DNA from: Neocallimastix lanati (nom. inval.)
Taxonomy: Eukaryota; Neocallimastigomycota; Neocallimastigomycetes; Neocallimastigales; Neocallimastigaceae
Assembly: GCA_016946835.1 (NCBI GenBank)
Contig: JACVTC010000067.1
Location: 357,501 to 421,500, forward strand
Direction of reading: 5' to 3'
Length of the DNA stretch: 64,000 nt
Position numbers and translations under genes: made by a program. The notes below the pieces were generated by a model, which was given only the letters and a program-made list of their open reading frames with translations, did no database searches and had not been told where the DNA came from. Each line of letters opens with the position of its first letter. Positions within the stretch are counted from its first letter, which is position 1. Below, one piece after another: positions 11,303 through 23,672 of the stretch.

Positions 11303-11339
11303 TATATAAATTTTAGTATTTATAAATTAGGATTTCTTT

Positions 11340-11384
<45 letters not shown>

Positions 11385-11828
11385 TCATTATTAATAATAA
11401 ATATTTTATCAGAAAAAATAATTAATAAAATATTTAAATAAATAAAAATTTTATATAAGATCAAAAAAAAAAAAAAAAAAAAAAAAATAAATAATATAAA
11501 AAATAAATATATATATATATATATATAAATATTAAAAACTCATACAAATGAATTTATTTTTTTATTATTTGTAAACTTTTTTTATTTTAAAACTTTCATA
11601 AACGTTAGTTATGATTTAATGATTTTTATAATAAAAACTAAATATATTTAAAAATAACAATACATAAATTGAATAAATATAATATAGAATAATTAAAATG
11701 AAATAATAAAATAAATATTAAATTAATAATTTAAGAAAAATTATTAGTATAGTGAAAAAAAAATCATACTAATTCTTTCAATTAAGAACACAAATATAAA
11801 TAAAATAAATAAAAAATTTTTATTTTTA

Positions 11829-11859
<31 letters not shown>

Positions 11860-12127
11860 TATTTACAATATATTTTATTTACAATAATTTTATATAAATT
11901 AATAGCTAAATAATTTAGAATAAATATGATAGTTTTTGAAAATGTTTTTATAAATAATATAATATTTAATTCATATTATTTATATTTATTTAAACTCTAA
12001 GTATTCATTAAATATTATAATGAGGTAATAATTAAAAATATTAAATAATATATTACTTAAAAAAATTTTATGATAGATACATTATTTAATATTATTAAAA
12101 TTATTTAAGATTAGTCAATTAGAAAAT
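11303..12127. repeat. Spacer L (copy 1), right part
   Basis: From the second 13-bp target repeat (11303-11315), through poly(T) and poly(A) tracts and a (TA)n run, into the 3' flank of Hsp20 copy 3. Repeated at 24386-25215 and 29677-30491, and inverted at 15242-16041. No gene seen. Confidence 0.7.
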
Positions 12128-12793
12128 TTACTGAATTTGAATAGAATGTTTATGTTCATTCTTTTGAGGTTCCATCTTTTTAAGAGTAACTTCTAAGACA
12201 CCATTTTCCATTTTGGCTTGAATATTATTTATATCCGCATTTTCAGGAATACTAAATGATCTTGAAAATTTACCATAACTACATTCTATTCTACTATATT
12301 TCTTATTATTTTCTTCATTTTTAGACTCTTTATTTTCATTGGAATCTTCCTTATTATTTTCTTTATTATTTTCTTCTTTAGATGAATCCTTATTAGATTT
12401 CTTATCAGAATTATCAATAATAGTTTCTCTTTCACCAGAAATAGTTAAAACACGTTCATCATCTGAAAGCTCCATTTTAACTTGATCTTTCTTCATACCT
12501 GGTAAATCAGCATGAATATAATAATTATTTTCATCTTCACTCAAATTAATCTTTGGACTGAAATCTACAGTTTTGAATACATCACTATTGAATGTCTTAG
12601 AGATTTGATTTTCTAAAGACTTTACTGGATTATAAGAAAGATATGGATAAGGATATAAAGTAGGGAAAGTAATCAAAGGATGATTAAAAAATTCATTATC
12701 GAAAGCATGGTCGAAATCATCGAAAAATGAATCTCTTAATAAAGAATTATTTCTTCTAATAGATAAAGGATGTTCACGAATGAATAAAGACAT
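12128..12793 (-). CDS. Small heat shock protein (Hsp20), array copy 3, 221 aa
   Basis: Intact intronless copy. The N-terminal arm matches copies 1 and 7 (DHAFDNEFF). The charged insertion (NKENNKEDSNENKESKNEE) is identical to that of copy 4, its divergent neighbour. That combination is evidence of exchange between copies. The alpha-crystallin core, NGVLEV motif and C-terminal IQI are unchanged; residue 75 is Thr where most copies have Ser (FKTVDF). Confidence 0.96.
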   Translation of the reverse strand: MSLFIREHPLSIRRNNSLLRDSFFDDFDHAFDNEFFNHPLITFPTLYPYPYLSYNPVKSLENQISKTFNSDVFKTVDFSPKINLSEDENNYYIHADLPGMKKDQVKMELSDDERVLTISGERETIIDNSDKKSNKDSSKEENNKENNKEDSNENKESKNEENNKKYSRIECSYGKFSRSFSIPENADINNIQAKMENGVLEVTLKKMEPQKNEHKHSIQIQ

Positions 12794-14563
12794 TTTTATT
12801 ATTTGAAATATTATTGTTTGTTTTGTAATTGTTTGTTTTATTAATTACTTTTTTTAGATTTGTTTTTTGTTTTATTATATTGTTTTTTAATAAGCGATTA
12901 TATTATTTTTTTTTTTTTTTATTTAAGCGTTTAATATTTTAAAATATTTATTATTTATATTTTTGAGTATAAAAATTAATAAAGAAAATACTTATATTCA
13001 AGGAAATGAATGCTATTTATATTTTTTTGAAATCATATAAAAGATATAATATCTATTTCCTTTAAAAATAAAGTTTTCTAGTAATTCTTTTTAATGAAGC
13101 ATGCATTGATTATAAAAGAAAATTAAAACTCTTTCATGTATATAAGATATATAAGATAGAACTAATTAATTTCTACAAATTTCTACATTTTCTATTTTTT
13201 CTATATATTTAATGTATTGTATTATTTCTACGTAAAATTACAATATAATTAATAAATATAAAAATTTTTTTAATTTCTATTTTAATTTCTATTGGATAAA
13301 ATTAAGAGAATTTTAATTAATATTAAAATTTTTTATTTTGAAAAATATTTTAATTTATTAATGAATAATCCATTAATAAATTTACAATCATATATTAGAA
13401 CTTTAAAAAAAAAAAAACTGAAGAAATTCTTTTTAAAAATTTATTCAATATTAGTTATAAATATGTTTATTAATTATGAAACTATATAAAGTTTTATATA
13501 TATTTTCTTGTTAATTAAGTAAAGAAATATAAAATTAAAAAATAAATATTTTAATGTATTAATAAATAGATAATAAAAATAAAAATTTAATAAGATATAT
13601 TGCAACTTGGTTATAATTTTTATAATTATAATTATTGAAATTTTAATATATTTTTTTTAATTTTATTTATTTTTATATTTTATTTTTTTTTTATTTATTT
13701 ATTTAATTTCATTTTTAAATTTATGAAAGTAATTATTGAAAATATTTCAAAAAATTATATATATATATATAAAAATGTACCTTGTAATTTATATTGTATA
13801 AAATATATAATTTTCAATAATACTTTATAATTAAACTATTTATTGTAAAATAATTAAATAATATATATCTATTTTGATTTTTTTATAACTAACATTAAAT
13901 ATATTTAAAAAATCCAAAGTTTACATTAATTGAATAAATATGAAATAAATAAATTTTAATTAAATAATGAAATAAATTATAAAATTATAATTTAGAAAGA
14001 ATTATCAAAATAATGAAAATTTGGGAGGTACATACTGGAAGTTAAAAAAAAAAAAAAAAATAAAATAGTAGAAATTAAAATAGAAATTAAAAAAATTTTT
14101 ATATTTATTAATTATATTATAATTTTACGTAGAAATAATACAATACATTAAATATATAGAAAAAATAGAAAATGTAGAAATTTGTAGAAATTAATTAGTT
14201 CTATCTTATATATCTTATATACATGAAAGAGTTTTAATTTTCTTTTATAATCAATGCATGCTTCATTAAAAAGAATTACTAGAAAACTTTATTTTTAAAG
14301 GAAATAGATATTATATCTTTTATATGATTTCAAAAAAATATAAATAGCATTCATTTCCTTGAATATAAGTATTTTCTTCATTAATTTTTATACTCAAAAA
14401 TATAAATAATAAATATTTTAAAATATTAAACGCTTAAATAAAAAAAAAAAATAATATAATCGCTTATTAAAAAACAATATAATAAAACAAAAAACAAATC
14501 TAAAAAAAGTAATTAATAAAACAAACAATTACAAAACAAACAATAATATTTCAAATAATAAAA
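12794..14563. promoter_or_regulatory. Divergent promoter spacer S between Hsp20 copies 3 and 4
   Basis: Inverted promoter arms about 500 bp long flank a ~770-bp centre in 'plus' orientation. Paired hexamers lie at 12891-12896 and 12924-12929 (minus gene) and 14431-14436 and 14461-14466 (plus gene). The 20-mer gggaggtacatactggaagt is at 14023-14042, followed by an A-run. The 65-codon open frame at 13292-13489 recurs inverted in another S copy, but its composition is that of AT-rich non-coding DNA, so it is not called a gene. Confidence 0.6.
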
Positions 14564-15241
14564 ATGTCTTTATTCATTCGTGAACATCCTTTATCTATTA
14601 GAAGAAATAATTCTTTATTAAGAGATTCATTTTTCGATGATTTCGATAATGCTTTCGATAATACTTTCGATAATGAATTTTTTAATCATCCTTTGATTAC
14701 TTTCCCTACTTTATATCCTTATCCATGTCTATCTTATAATCCAGTAAAGTCTTTAGAAAATCAAATCTCTAAGACATTCAATAGTGATGTTTTCAAATCT
14801 GTGGATTTCAGTCCAAAGATTAATTTGAGTGAAGATGAAAATAATTATTATATTCATGCTGATTTACCAGGTATGAAGAAAGATCAAGTTAAAATGGAGC
14901 TTTCAGATGATGAACGTGTTTTAACTATTTCTGGTGAAAGAGAAACTATTATTGATAATTCTGATAAGAAATCTAATAAGGATTCATCTAAAGAAGAAAA
15001 TAATAAAGAAAATAATAAGGAAGATTCCAATGAAAATAAAGAGTCTAAAAATGAAGAAAATAATAAGAAATATAGTAGAATAGAATGTAGTTATGGTAAA
15101 TTTTCAAGATCATTTAGTATTCCTGAAAATGCGGATATAAATAATATTCAAGCCAAAATGGAAAATGGTGTCTTAGAAGTTACTCTTAAAAAGATGGAAC
15201 CTCAAAAGAATGAACATAAACATTCTATTCAAATTCAGTAA
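14564..15241 (+). CDS. Small heat shock protein (Hsp20), array copy 4, 225 aa
   Basis: Intact intronless copy. The N-terminal arm has the unit series FDNAFDNTFDNEFF, unique in carrying Thr. The charged insertion is identical to copy 3. The following spacer L is in the opposite orientation to all other L copies, and the expected convergent Hsp20 partner is missing because a retrotransposon and rearrangement lie there. Confidence 0.96.
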   Translation: MSLFIREHPLSIRRNNSLLRDSFFDDFDNAFDNTFDNEFFNHPLITFPTLYPYPCLSYNPVKSLENQISKTFNSDVFKSVDFSPKINLSEDENNYYIHADLPGMKKDQVKMELSDDERVLTISGERETIIDNSDKKSNKDSSKEENNKENNKEDSNENKESKNEENNKKYSRIECSYGKFSRSFSIPENADINNIQAKMENGVLEVTLKKMEPQKNEHKHSIQIQ

Positions 15242-16041
15242 ATTTTCTTATTTACTAATCTTAAATAATTTTAATAATATTAAATAATGTATCTGTCATA
15301 AAAATTTTTTAAGTAATATATTATTTAATATTTTTAAATATTATCTCATTATAATATTTAATGAATACTTAGAGTTTAAATAAATTATAAATATAAATAA
15401 TATGAATTAAATATTATATTATTTATAAAAACATTTTCAAAAACTATCATATTTATTCTAAATTATTTAGCTATTAATTTATATAAAATTATTGTAAATA
15501 AAATATATTGTAAATAAATAAAATTAAAATAAAAATAAAAATAAAACATTTTTATTTATTTTATTTATATTTATGTGTTCTTAAATGAAAGAATTAGTAT
15601 AATTTTTTTTTTCACTATACTAATAATTTTTCTAAAATTATTAATTTAATATTTATTTTATTATTTCATTATAATTATTCTATATTATATTTATTCAATT
15701 TATGTATTGTTATTTTTAAATATATTTAGTTTTTATTATAAAAATCATTAAATCATAACTAACGTTTATGAAAGTTTTAAAATAAAAAAAGTTTACAAAT
15801 AATAAAAAAATAAATTCATTTGTATGAGTTTTTAATATTTATATATATATATATATATATTTATTTTTTATATTATTTATTTTTATTTTTTTTTTTTTGA
15901 TCTTATATAAAATTTTTATTTATTTAAATTTTTTATTAATTATTTATTCTGTTAAAATATTTATTATTAATAATGATAATTTAGAAAAAAAAAAAAAAAA
16001 AATTAAAGAAATCCTAATTAATAAATACTAAAATTTATATA
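15242..16041. repeat. Spacer L (copy 2, inverted), left part
   Basis: 3' flank of Hsp20 copy 4 followed by the L segment in reverse orientation to copies 1 and 3. It ends at taaaatttatata (16029-16041), the reverse complement of the NLTR-B target site. Confidence 0.75.
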
Positions 16042-16750
16042 GTGATAGTGAAAATAGAAATACTAATATTAGTGATAGTGAAAATTATAATATCGTTACT
16101 TCTAATTTTGTGAATAGTTCAATTGGTGAAAATCGTAGTAATTTATGTAATTTTCTGAATAATGAGTGTGTAAATATATACGTGACGTGGTACTAATTAT
16201 ATAACTTTCTTCTTGGTGGAAGGGATGTAGATATAATAGATTTAAATTATAAAAAGGAATTGAATATTTTGTTTATGAACTAAATCATTTCTGGCGATTA
16301 TTCAAAAATGCCGTTCATGGTGCGATCTGCGGCTCTCTTTACAGAAATTATGCCTCGGGCTAGTATTCGGCAAGGGTTACTATTCCGAAAGTATAAGTGC
16401 AAACTAACCAGGAGCGTCAACGCTGAAAATGCAGTAAGACAGGCTAGTAGGGCCAATGCCTTTGAAGGAGAAGAACATAATTTCTTTCGGATAGTCAATT
16501 CAAACCCTAATCCATAAGGAGGTGAGGTTCGTTGCATATGAACTTTTTTCTGAATTTATTTATACACTTATTTTTGATTATTACTTTTTATTTCTCGTTA
16601 CTATTTCTTTTATTTTTATGTTCAATTGGACAAATAATTTTTTTATTTTTTTTATTAATTCTGTGTTTTTTTTATTTTTATTAAAATTAAAAGTATTCAT
16701 GTATTTTCTATAATAATAAATAAAGATTAAAGTTCGCAATAATTGCGGCA

Positions 16751-16791
<41 letters not shown>
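16042..16791 (+). mobile_element. 5'-truncated non-LTR retrotransposon NLTR-B, copy 2 (inverted)
   Basis: Same 750-bp insertion as copies 1 and 3 but on the plus strand. It has the coding remnant (MPFMVRSAALFTEIMPRAS..., stop at 16515-16517), the 3' UTR with aataaagattaaag and cgcaataattgcgg, and a poly(A) of ~37. It is bounded by 13-bp repeats at 16029-16041 and 16792-16804. Two in-frame stops precede the remnant: TAA at 16194 and another just before IISGDYSK. It keeps the intact site into which NLTR-A inserted in copy 1. Confidence 0.85.
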
Positions 16792-16793
<2 letters not shown>

Positions 16794-16967
16794 AAATTTA
16801 TATATATAATAAGACAGATATTTATGTCTTATTATTTTATTTATTATAAGATTCTAAAGTTATTTTATTTTATTTTATTTTTATATTTCTTTAATTTTAC
16901 TTTTATTTTTTATTTTATTTTATTTTTAAATTTATAATATTCAATATTAAAAATTTTAAATAAGTTG

Positions 16968-17005
<38 letters not shown>

Positions 17006-17208
17006 CTTGTAATTAAAACTGTACAAAATGTAAAATGTAATTTATATTACATAAGTTTAAACAATATTTTCATAATAAAATTATTCACCATAATATTATT
17101 AAATAAAAAGAATACAAATAACTATTTAATTTCATTTTCTCAAAATAAATTAATTTAACCTGTATATAAACCCCTTTTATTTGTATTTTTAAACAACAAC
17201 AACAACAA

Positions 17209-17254
<46 letters not shown>

Positions 17255-17472
17255 TAAAATATTATTTTATGTTAAAATATATATATACATTTATAATAAA
17301 ATATTTTTAGTTGTCATTTTTTAATTACAAAAAAAATTCAATTAAATTGAAATTATAAATTATATTTAATTATTAATTATTATTATTATATTTAATAGTA
17401 TTTTATTTTAATTTTTTATTATAATTCTATAATATTAGAAGCAAAAATTCATATAAAATAATTTGAAATTTA

Positions 17473-17476
<4 letters not shown>
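16792..17476. repeat. Spacer L (copy 2, inverted), right part
   Basis: Reverse complement of ~9360-10037, including the (AAC)n tract near 17192-17210 and long poly(A) runs. It stops abruptly at ...gaaatttacaga, where the poly(T) of the NLTR-A element begins; in other copies this sequence continues toward an Hsp20 gene. Confidence 0.7.
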
Positions 17477-17509
<33 letters not shown>

Positions 17510-20503
17510 CTAGGAATAAACTTTATTTAATAATATTTTTTTTTTTTTTTTTTAAAAAATACATGAAATTTAAATACATGAAATTTTTTTTTATAATAAT
17601 ATTAAAAAACTACGTTATGAGCTTCGAGGACGAAATGGCCTCTAACTCTTCCCATTCATCGAAGATAACTCCATGTGGATGAAAATTATCATTCGAATCT
17701 GTATCAGAATTTCTTCTTTGCCTTATCGTTACGACGTCGACACTTTTGACAACGGTAGGTCTAATACTATACAAATCGATCATGGTGTAAAAATCACCAA
17801 TCACAATAGGCATAACGCTAGTAAGGAATTCCGCAAGCCCCACAAAATATGAAATCAGGAAAGAAGACTCGTTCGAAGGTGATTGAAAAATATTATTAAT
17901 AAATCGCCTTCTTTCCCCCGAGCCGATCTTTAAGATTTCAAATACTGCATTTCCGCCAAGAAGGAGACACAGCACGTAAAAATTGATATTATCATCAAAA
18001 TCTTCCTCTTTATCATCAGGAATGTTCAATGATTTCTCATGAACAATTAGAGAAAAATTAATAAAAATTTCATCAACAAAGGGAATGAAATGTTGTCTAA
18101 ATTCTTCAAATTTAGGACATAAAAGTATCCAGTGTGTAAAACTAGGTATGCTGTTACTCTCACCACAACAAGGGCAGTATGTTGGGCAATTTTCTGATAC
18201 TAGATTACATTTAACATACGTTTTTACATCAAATTTGAATCCACATTTAATTCGTCCAATCCAAAAAAATCCAAGAGAAAATTGTGAATATTTTAGTGAT
18301 AGACGATGAATAAATTTTTTAAAACCAAATTTAAATTTCTTGTATTTTGTAGATCTGATCGCAGGAGTGCTTGAATAATGAATATTTTCCCAGTAAAACT
18401 TCCTTATTTCTCCAGGAAGTTTATTATTGTGCTTGTGTACTGCTAAACTCCGTGCTTTTTTCGTCCATGAATAGTGAGAAAGTGTAGGTATATTTTTGAC
18501 TAAATGAGAAATAATACAAGAAGAATCTTTCCACTTTTTAAAGGATCGAATCATCGCCTTAGCACAAAAACTAGCTATAGGAGGTATAGAAAGTTCCTTA
18601 GACATATTGTAAATTGAAGTATTGGAGGTTTTATTTTTAAACCCGAAACTCCAATACAAACCTCGATTAAAAGCAGTTTGAGCTTTTTCAGTATTCTTTT
18701 TATTTGAACCAAGTAAGGGAGCATAATAAAGAACTGAACTAAGGACAAAAGAAACTAGTATACGAGTTTTAAAGTAGAAAGGAACATTCCTATTGGTTAA
18801 AAATCTAAAGAAAGAGTTAACTGTATAATTAATTTTACTGTTCATCTTAGCAATAATAGGTTTTAAATCCAACGATTCATTAAAAGGTATACCAAGATAT
18901 GTATATTGATTAGTGCTTGGAATATAGTTCATACCAAGTCTAAATGTAGGATTTTCATAATGTCTTGAAGGAATAAAATTCTTTGGTTTAACAACTAGTG
19001 TAGCGCATTTATTGATTCCAAAGGTCATTTCATTTTTAATATCCCAATCATGAGCAATATTCAAAAGGTTTTTAAGTGAAGATTTTGTAGGAGCTAATAA
19101 TACAATATCATCAGCAAATAATCCACCACAACACTTTTTCTTTTCAGTAATCACACCATATCTTTTACATTTATCAAAAATATCATTGATAAATATATTG
19201 AATAAGATAGGTGAGAGAGGACACCCTTGGCGAACACCACGGTGTATTGGAAATTCTTTTGAAAGTTTACCATTAAAGTTTGCACGAGCCTTCGAGGTAA
19301 GGTATAGATTAGTAATGAATTGAAGGCATTTACCACGAATACCAAGATTATTTAGTTTAGTAAGTATATTGTAAATTGGAACTGAATCATAAGCTTTTTT
19401 AAGGTCAAGAAAGGCAAGAAAGGTAAATTTATCCTTAAATTTTCTTCTTTGACAAATTTCACGAATGGATACAAATAAACTAATACATTCTTCTTTATTT
19501 CTAAAACCAAACTGTTCTGGTCTAATTATTCCATTAGAAAAAGCATAGTCCGATATTCTTTTAGTGACAATTTTTGATAGAATTTTTAAACTTACATTGA
19601 TGAGTGAAATACCACGATAATTATTACAATCTGAAAGATCCCCTTTTTTAGGAATAGAAACAATAGAAGCAGAGTTCCATTCATTAGGAAAGTCACCATC
19701 CCAAATTTTATTAAAAAGTAATAACAGACACTTTGCACAATCGGAATAAGTAACCTCTTGATTAGAGTCATCCTGAGAAGAAGTTCTACTCTCAGAATTA
19801 AAAAATGCTTTAAAAATTCTGTAGGTATACCATCAGGACCAGGTGCTTTGTTATTTTTCATTGAAAGAACAGTTGAATGAATTTCTGACATGGAAATAGG
19901 TTGATTAATATCCCATGATTCCTGAGGAGTAGAAGAATTATTAAGTATTCTTTTCCAATAATTTTCATTAAGACTGTGACCAGTTATATCAGAAGCAAGT
20001 TCTTCATAGTGTTCTGCAAAACGATTGAGTTGATCTTCTTGGGATACTAGAACATTACCTTCTTTATCTTTAATGTATACAGGTGATTGGGAAGGAGAGT
20101 AAGAAGGTTTAGAGATTTTCTTAAGTCCAGACCAACCACGCTGGGCATCATTTTTTAAGAAACATTCGCCGATGGAATGAATCAAATTTTTAAATCTAAT
20201 ATTCCTAATATTTCTTTTAATACTAATGATATAATCAGAAAGAACTCTATATTCTTTTGAGAGATCACAAAATTCTTGAAGATTAGACAAATCATTACTA
20301 AGTTTAAAATTTTTAATCCTTTTATAAAATAAATGCTTTTCATGTGATAATTTCTTAATATAGGCAGGACAATGGAACGCTGAACCCTGTAAATTTGTAG
20401 GAACTCTTGCTTGAATGTCATCGCCTATTTTATTTGCTGTGTCAAGAAGTTTTTTAACCATTGTATTAGAGTCTAGATTATCATTATGTTCAAATTCATC
20501 CAG
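17477..20503 (-). mobile_element. 5'-truncated non-LTR retrotransposon NLTR-A, ~3 kb
   Basis: Minus strand. It starts inside coding sequence at 20503, runs through the reverse-transcriptase ORF, and ends in a 3' UTR with aataaag, cctagtct and a 30-nt poly(A) (plus-strand poly-T 17477-17506). Structure and motifs are those of LINE-type elements such as the dictyostelid TRE group. No target-site duplication is found. The left flank is spacer L and the right flank is the middle of a spacer S, so the element marks a rearrangement junction. No tRNA gene is visible nearby, although TRE elements of D. discoideum are known for inserting next to tRNA genes. Confidence 0.9.
17610..20503 (-). pseudogene. 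Reverse transcriptase ORF of NLTR-A (5'-truncated, one frameshift)
   Basis: Fingers/palm motifs in order: NNKAPGPDGIPTEFLK, IPKKGD, RPEQFGFR, FLDLKKAYDSV, GVRQGCPLSPILFN and the catalytic CGGLFADDIVLLAP. A thumb-like region and a C-terminal C-x2-C...H...C knuckle follow (CPCCGESNS...FTHWILLCPK), then the tail KSVDVVTIRQRR. I checked the frame from 19.8 kb to the stop at 17610 and found no stop codon. The only lesion seen is a one-base loss in the A-run at 19800-19805, which joins the upstream frame (19806-20503). The frame is open up to the 5' truncation. The ORF was functional very recently, but this copy lacks its N-terminal part, including any endonuclease. Confidence 0.88.
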
Positions 20504-21775
20504 TTTTATTTTTTTTTTTTTTTAACTTCCAGTATGTACCTCCCAAATTTTCATTATTTTGATAATTCTTTCTAAATTATAATTTTATAATTTATTTCAT
20601 TATTTAATTAAAATTAATTTATTTCATATTTATTCAATTAATGTAAACTTTGGATTTTTTAAATATATTTAATGTTAGTTATAAAAAAATCAAAATAGAT
20701 ATATATTATTTAATTATTTTACAATAAATAGTTTAATTATAAAGTATTATTGAAAGTTATATATTTTATACAATATAAATTACAAGGTACATTTATATAT
20801 ATATATATATATATATAATTTTTTGAAATATTTTCAATAATTACTTTCATAAATTTAAAAATGAAATTAAATAAAAAAAAAAAAAGAAAAAAAAATAAAA
20901 TATAAAAATAAATAAAATTAAAAAAAATATATTAAAATTTCAATAATTATAAAAATTATAACCAAGTTGCAATATATCTTATTAAATTTTTATTTTTATT
21001 ATCTATTTATTAATACATTAAAATGTTTATTTTTTAATTTTATATTTCTTTACTTAATTAACAAGAAAATATATATAAAACTTTATATAGTTTCATAATT
21101 AATAAACATATTTATAACTAATATTGAATAAATTTTTAAAAAGAATTTCTTCAGTTTTTTTTTTTTTAAAGTTCTAATATGATTGTAAATTTATTAATGG
21201 ATTATTCATTAATAAATTAAAATATTTTTCAAAATAAAAAATTTTAATATTAATTAAAATTCTCTTAATTTTATCCAATAGAAATTAAAATAGAAATTAA
21301 AAAAAAAATTTTATATTTATTAATTATATTATAATTTTACATAGAAATAATACAATACATTAAATATATAGAAAAAATAGAAAATGTAGAAATTTGTAGA
21401 AATTAATTAGCTATCTTATATATCTTATATACATGAATGAGTTTTAATTTTCTTTTATAATCAATGCATGCTTTATTAAAAAGAATTACTAGAAAACTTT
21501 ATTTTTAAAGGAAATAGATATTATATCTTTTATATGATTTAAAAAAAATATAAATAGCATTCATTTCCTCGAATAAAACTATTTTCTTCATTAATTTTTA
21601 TACTCAAAAATATAAATAATAAATATTTTAAAATATTAAACGCTTAAATAAAAAAAAAAAAAATAATATAATCGCTTATTAAAAAACAATATAATAAAAC
21701 AAAAAACAAATCTAAAAAAAGTAATTAATAAAACAAACAATTATAAAACAAACAATAATATTTCAAATAGTAAAA
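20504..21775. promoter_or_regulatory. Truncated spacer S (inverted) upstream of Hsp20 copy 5
   Basis: Begins within the A/T run next to the conserved 20-mer (reverse complement at 20525-20544) and continues through the S centre in 'minus' orientation to the plus-side promoter. Hexamers cgctta lie at 21641-21646 and 21673-21678. The other promoter arm and its divergent Hsp20 gene are absent. Confidence 0.65.
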
Positions 21776-22441
21776 ATGTCTTTATTCATTCGCGAACATC
21801 CTTTATCTATTAGAAGAAATAATTCTTTATTAAGAGATTCATTTTTCGATGATTTCGATAATGCTTTCGATAATGAATTTTTTAATCATCCTTTGATTAC
21901 TTTCCCTACTTTATATCCTTATCCATATCTTTCTTATAATCCAGTAAAGTCTTTAGAAAATAAAATTTCTAAAGCATTCAATAGTGATGTTTTCAAATCT
22001 GTGGATTTCAGTCCAAAGATTAATTTGAGTGAAGATGAAAATAATTATTATATTCATGCTGATTTACCAGGTATGAAGAAAGATCAAGTTAAAATGGAGC
22101 TTTCAGATGATGAACGTGTTTTAACTATTTCTGGTGAAAGAGAAACTATTATTGATAATTCTGATAAGAAATCTAAAAAGGAATCAAGTAAAGAAGAAAA
22201 TAATAAAGAAAGTAATAAAGAAGATGCCAATGAAAATAAAGAATCAAAAAAAGAAGAAAATAATAAGAAATATAGTAGAATAGAATGTAGTTATGGTAAA
22301 TTTTCAAGATCATTTAGTATTCCTGAAAATGCGGATATAAATAATATTCAAGCCAAAATGGAAAATGGTGTCTTAGAAGTTACTCTTAAAAAGATGGAAC
22401 CTCAAAAGAATGAACATAAACATTCTATTCAAATTCAGTAA
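21776..22441 (+). CDS. Small heat shock protein (Hsp20), array copy 5, 221 aa
   Basis: Intact intronless copy. The arm FDNAFDNEFF matches copy 8. SLENKISKAFNSDVF is shared with copy 1, while the charged insertion (KESSKEENNKESNKEDANENK) matches copy 7. This is the only copy without a divergent partner, because the retrotransposon junction lies upstream. Its own promoter arm appears complete. Confidence 0.96.
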   Translation: MSLFIREHPLSIRRNNSLLRDSFFDDFDNAFDNEFFNHPLITFPTLYPYPYLSYNPVKSLENKISKAFNSDVFKSVDFSPKINLSEDENNYYIHADLPGMKKDQVKMELSDDERVLTISGERETIIDNSDKKSKKESSKEENNKESNKEDANENKESKKEENNKKYSRIECSYGKFSRSFSIPENADINNIQAKMENGVLEVTLKKMEPQKNEHKHSIQIQ

Positions 22442-23633
22442 ATTTTCTAATTGACTAATCTTAAATAATTTTAATAATATTAAATAATGTATCTATCATA
22501 AAATTTTTTTAAGTAATATATTATTTAATATTTTTAAATATTATCTCATTATAATATTTAATGAATACTTAGAGTTTAAATAAATTATAAATATAAATAA
22601 TATGAATTAAATATTATATTATTTATAAAAACATTTTCAAAAACTATCATATTTATTCTAAATTATTTAGCTATTAATTTATATAAAATTACTGAAAATA
22701 AAATATATTGTAAATAAATAAAAATAAAAATAAAAATAAAAATAAAAATAAAAATAAAAATAAAACATTTTTATTTATTATATATATATTTATGTGTTTT
22801 TAATATTTAGTATGAGATTTTTTTTTTACAATATTAATAATTTTTCATAAATTATTATTATTCCATTTATTCCATTATTATAATTTATCTATGTTATATT
22901 TATTCAATTAATGAAATCATTATAATTTTTAAATATATTTAAATTTAGTTATAAAAATGATTAAATATTAATTTTAGTTCTCTGTAAATTTTAAAATATT
23001 TTATATGAATTTTTGCTTCTAATATTAAAGAATTATAATAAAAAATTAAAATAAAATACTATTAAATATAATTATAGTTAATAATTAAATATAATTTATA
23101 ACTTCAATTTAATTGAAATATTTTTGTTATTAAAAGATGACAACTAAAAATAATTTATATATAAATATAAAATGTATATATATATTTTAACATAAATTAA
23201 TATTTTATTACTTTTTTTTTTTTTTGTTGTTGTTGTTTAAAAATACAAATAAAAGAAGTTTATATCCAGATTTAATTAATTTATTTTGAGAAAATGAAAT
23301 TAAATAGTTATTTTTATTCTTTTTATTTAATAATATTATGGTGAATAATTTTATTATGAAAATATAATTTAAACTTATGTAATATAAATTACATTTTACA
23401 TTTTGTACAGTTTTAATTACAAGATACTTTTTTTTTTTTTTTTTTTTTTTTCAACTTATTTAAATTTTTAATATTGAATATTATAAATTTAAAAATAAAA
23501 TAAAATAAAAAATAAAAGTAAAAATAAAGAAATATAAAAATAAAATAAAATAAAATAAAATAAAATAACTTTAGAATCTTATAAATAAAATAATAAGACA
23601 CATATATATATGTCTTATTATATATATAAATTT

Positions 23634-23635
<2 letters not shown>
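22442..23635. repeat. Spacer L (copy 3), left part
   Basis: Same orientation and order as 8820-10037: 3' flank of the Hsp20 gene, a short (TTG)n near 23226-23236, poly(T), then the NLTR-B target site tatataaatttta at 23623-23635. Confidence 0.7.

Positions 23636-23672
<37 letters not shown>

Noticed and set aside
13292-13489. 65-codon open frame repeated, inverted, at 27013-27210
   Set aside because: Its conservation follows from duplication of the S spacer. The translation is Ile/Lys/Asn/Phe-rich with a homopolymeric Lys run and a non-ATG start, as expected of AT-rich DNA.
16320-16545. DUSE-like sequence (atccataagg) suggesting a small RNA gene
   Set aside because: It lies in the coding end of NLTR-B, and no downstream RNA structure or termination signal was recognisable.
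16522-16713. 63-codon hydrophobic ORF after the NLTR-B coding remnant (also at 10139-10330 and 23713-23905)
   Set aside because: It lies in the retrotransposon's T-rich 3' UTR; the Phe/Leu/Ile run is low complexity and begins inside sequence already explained by the element.
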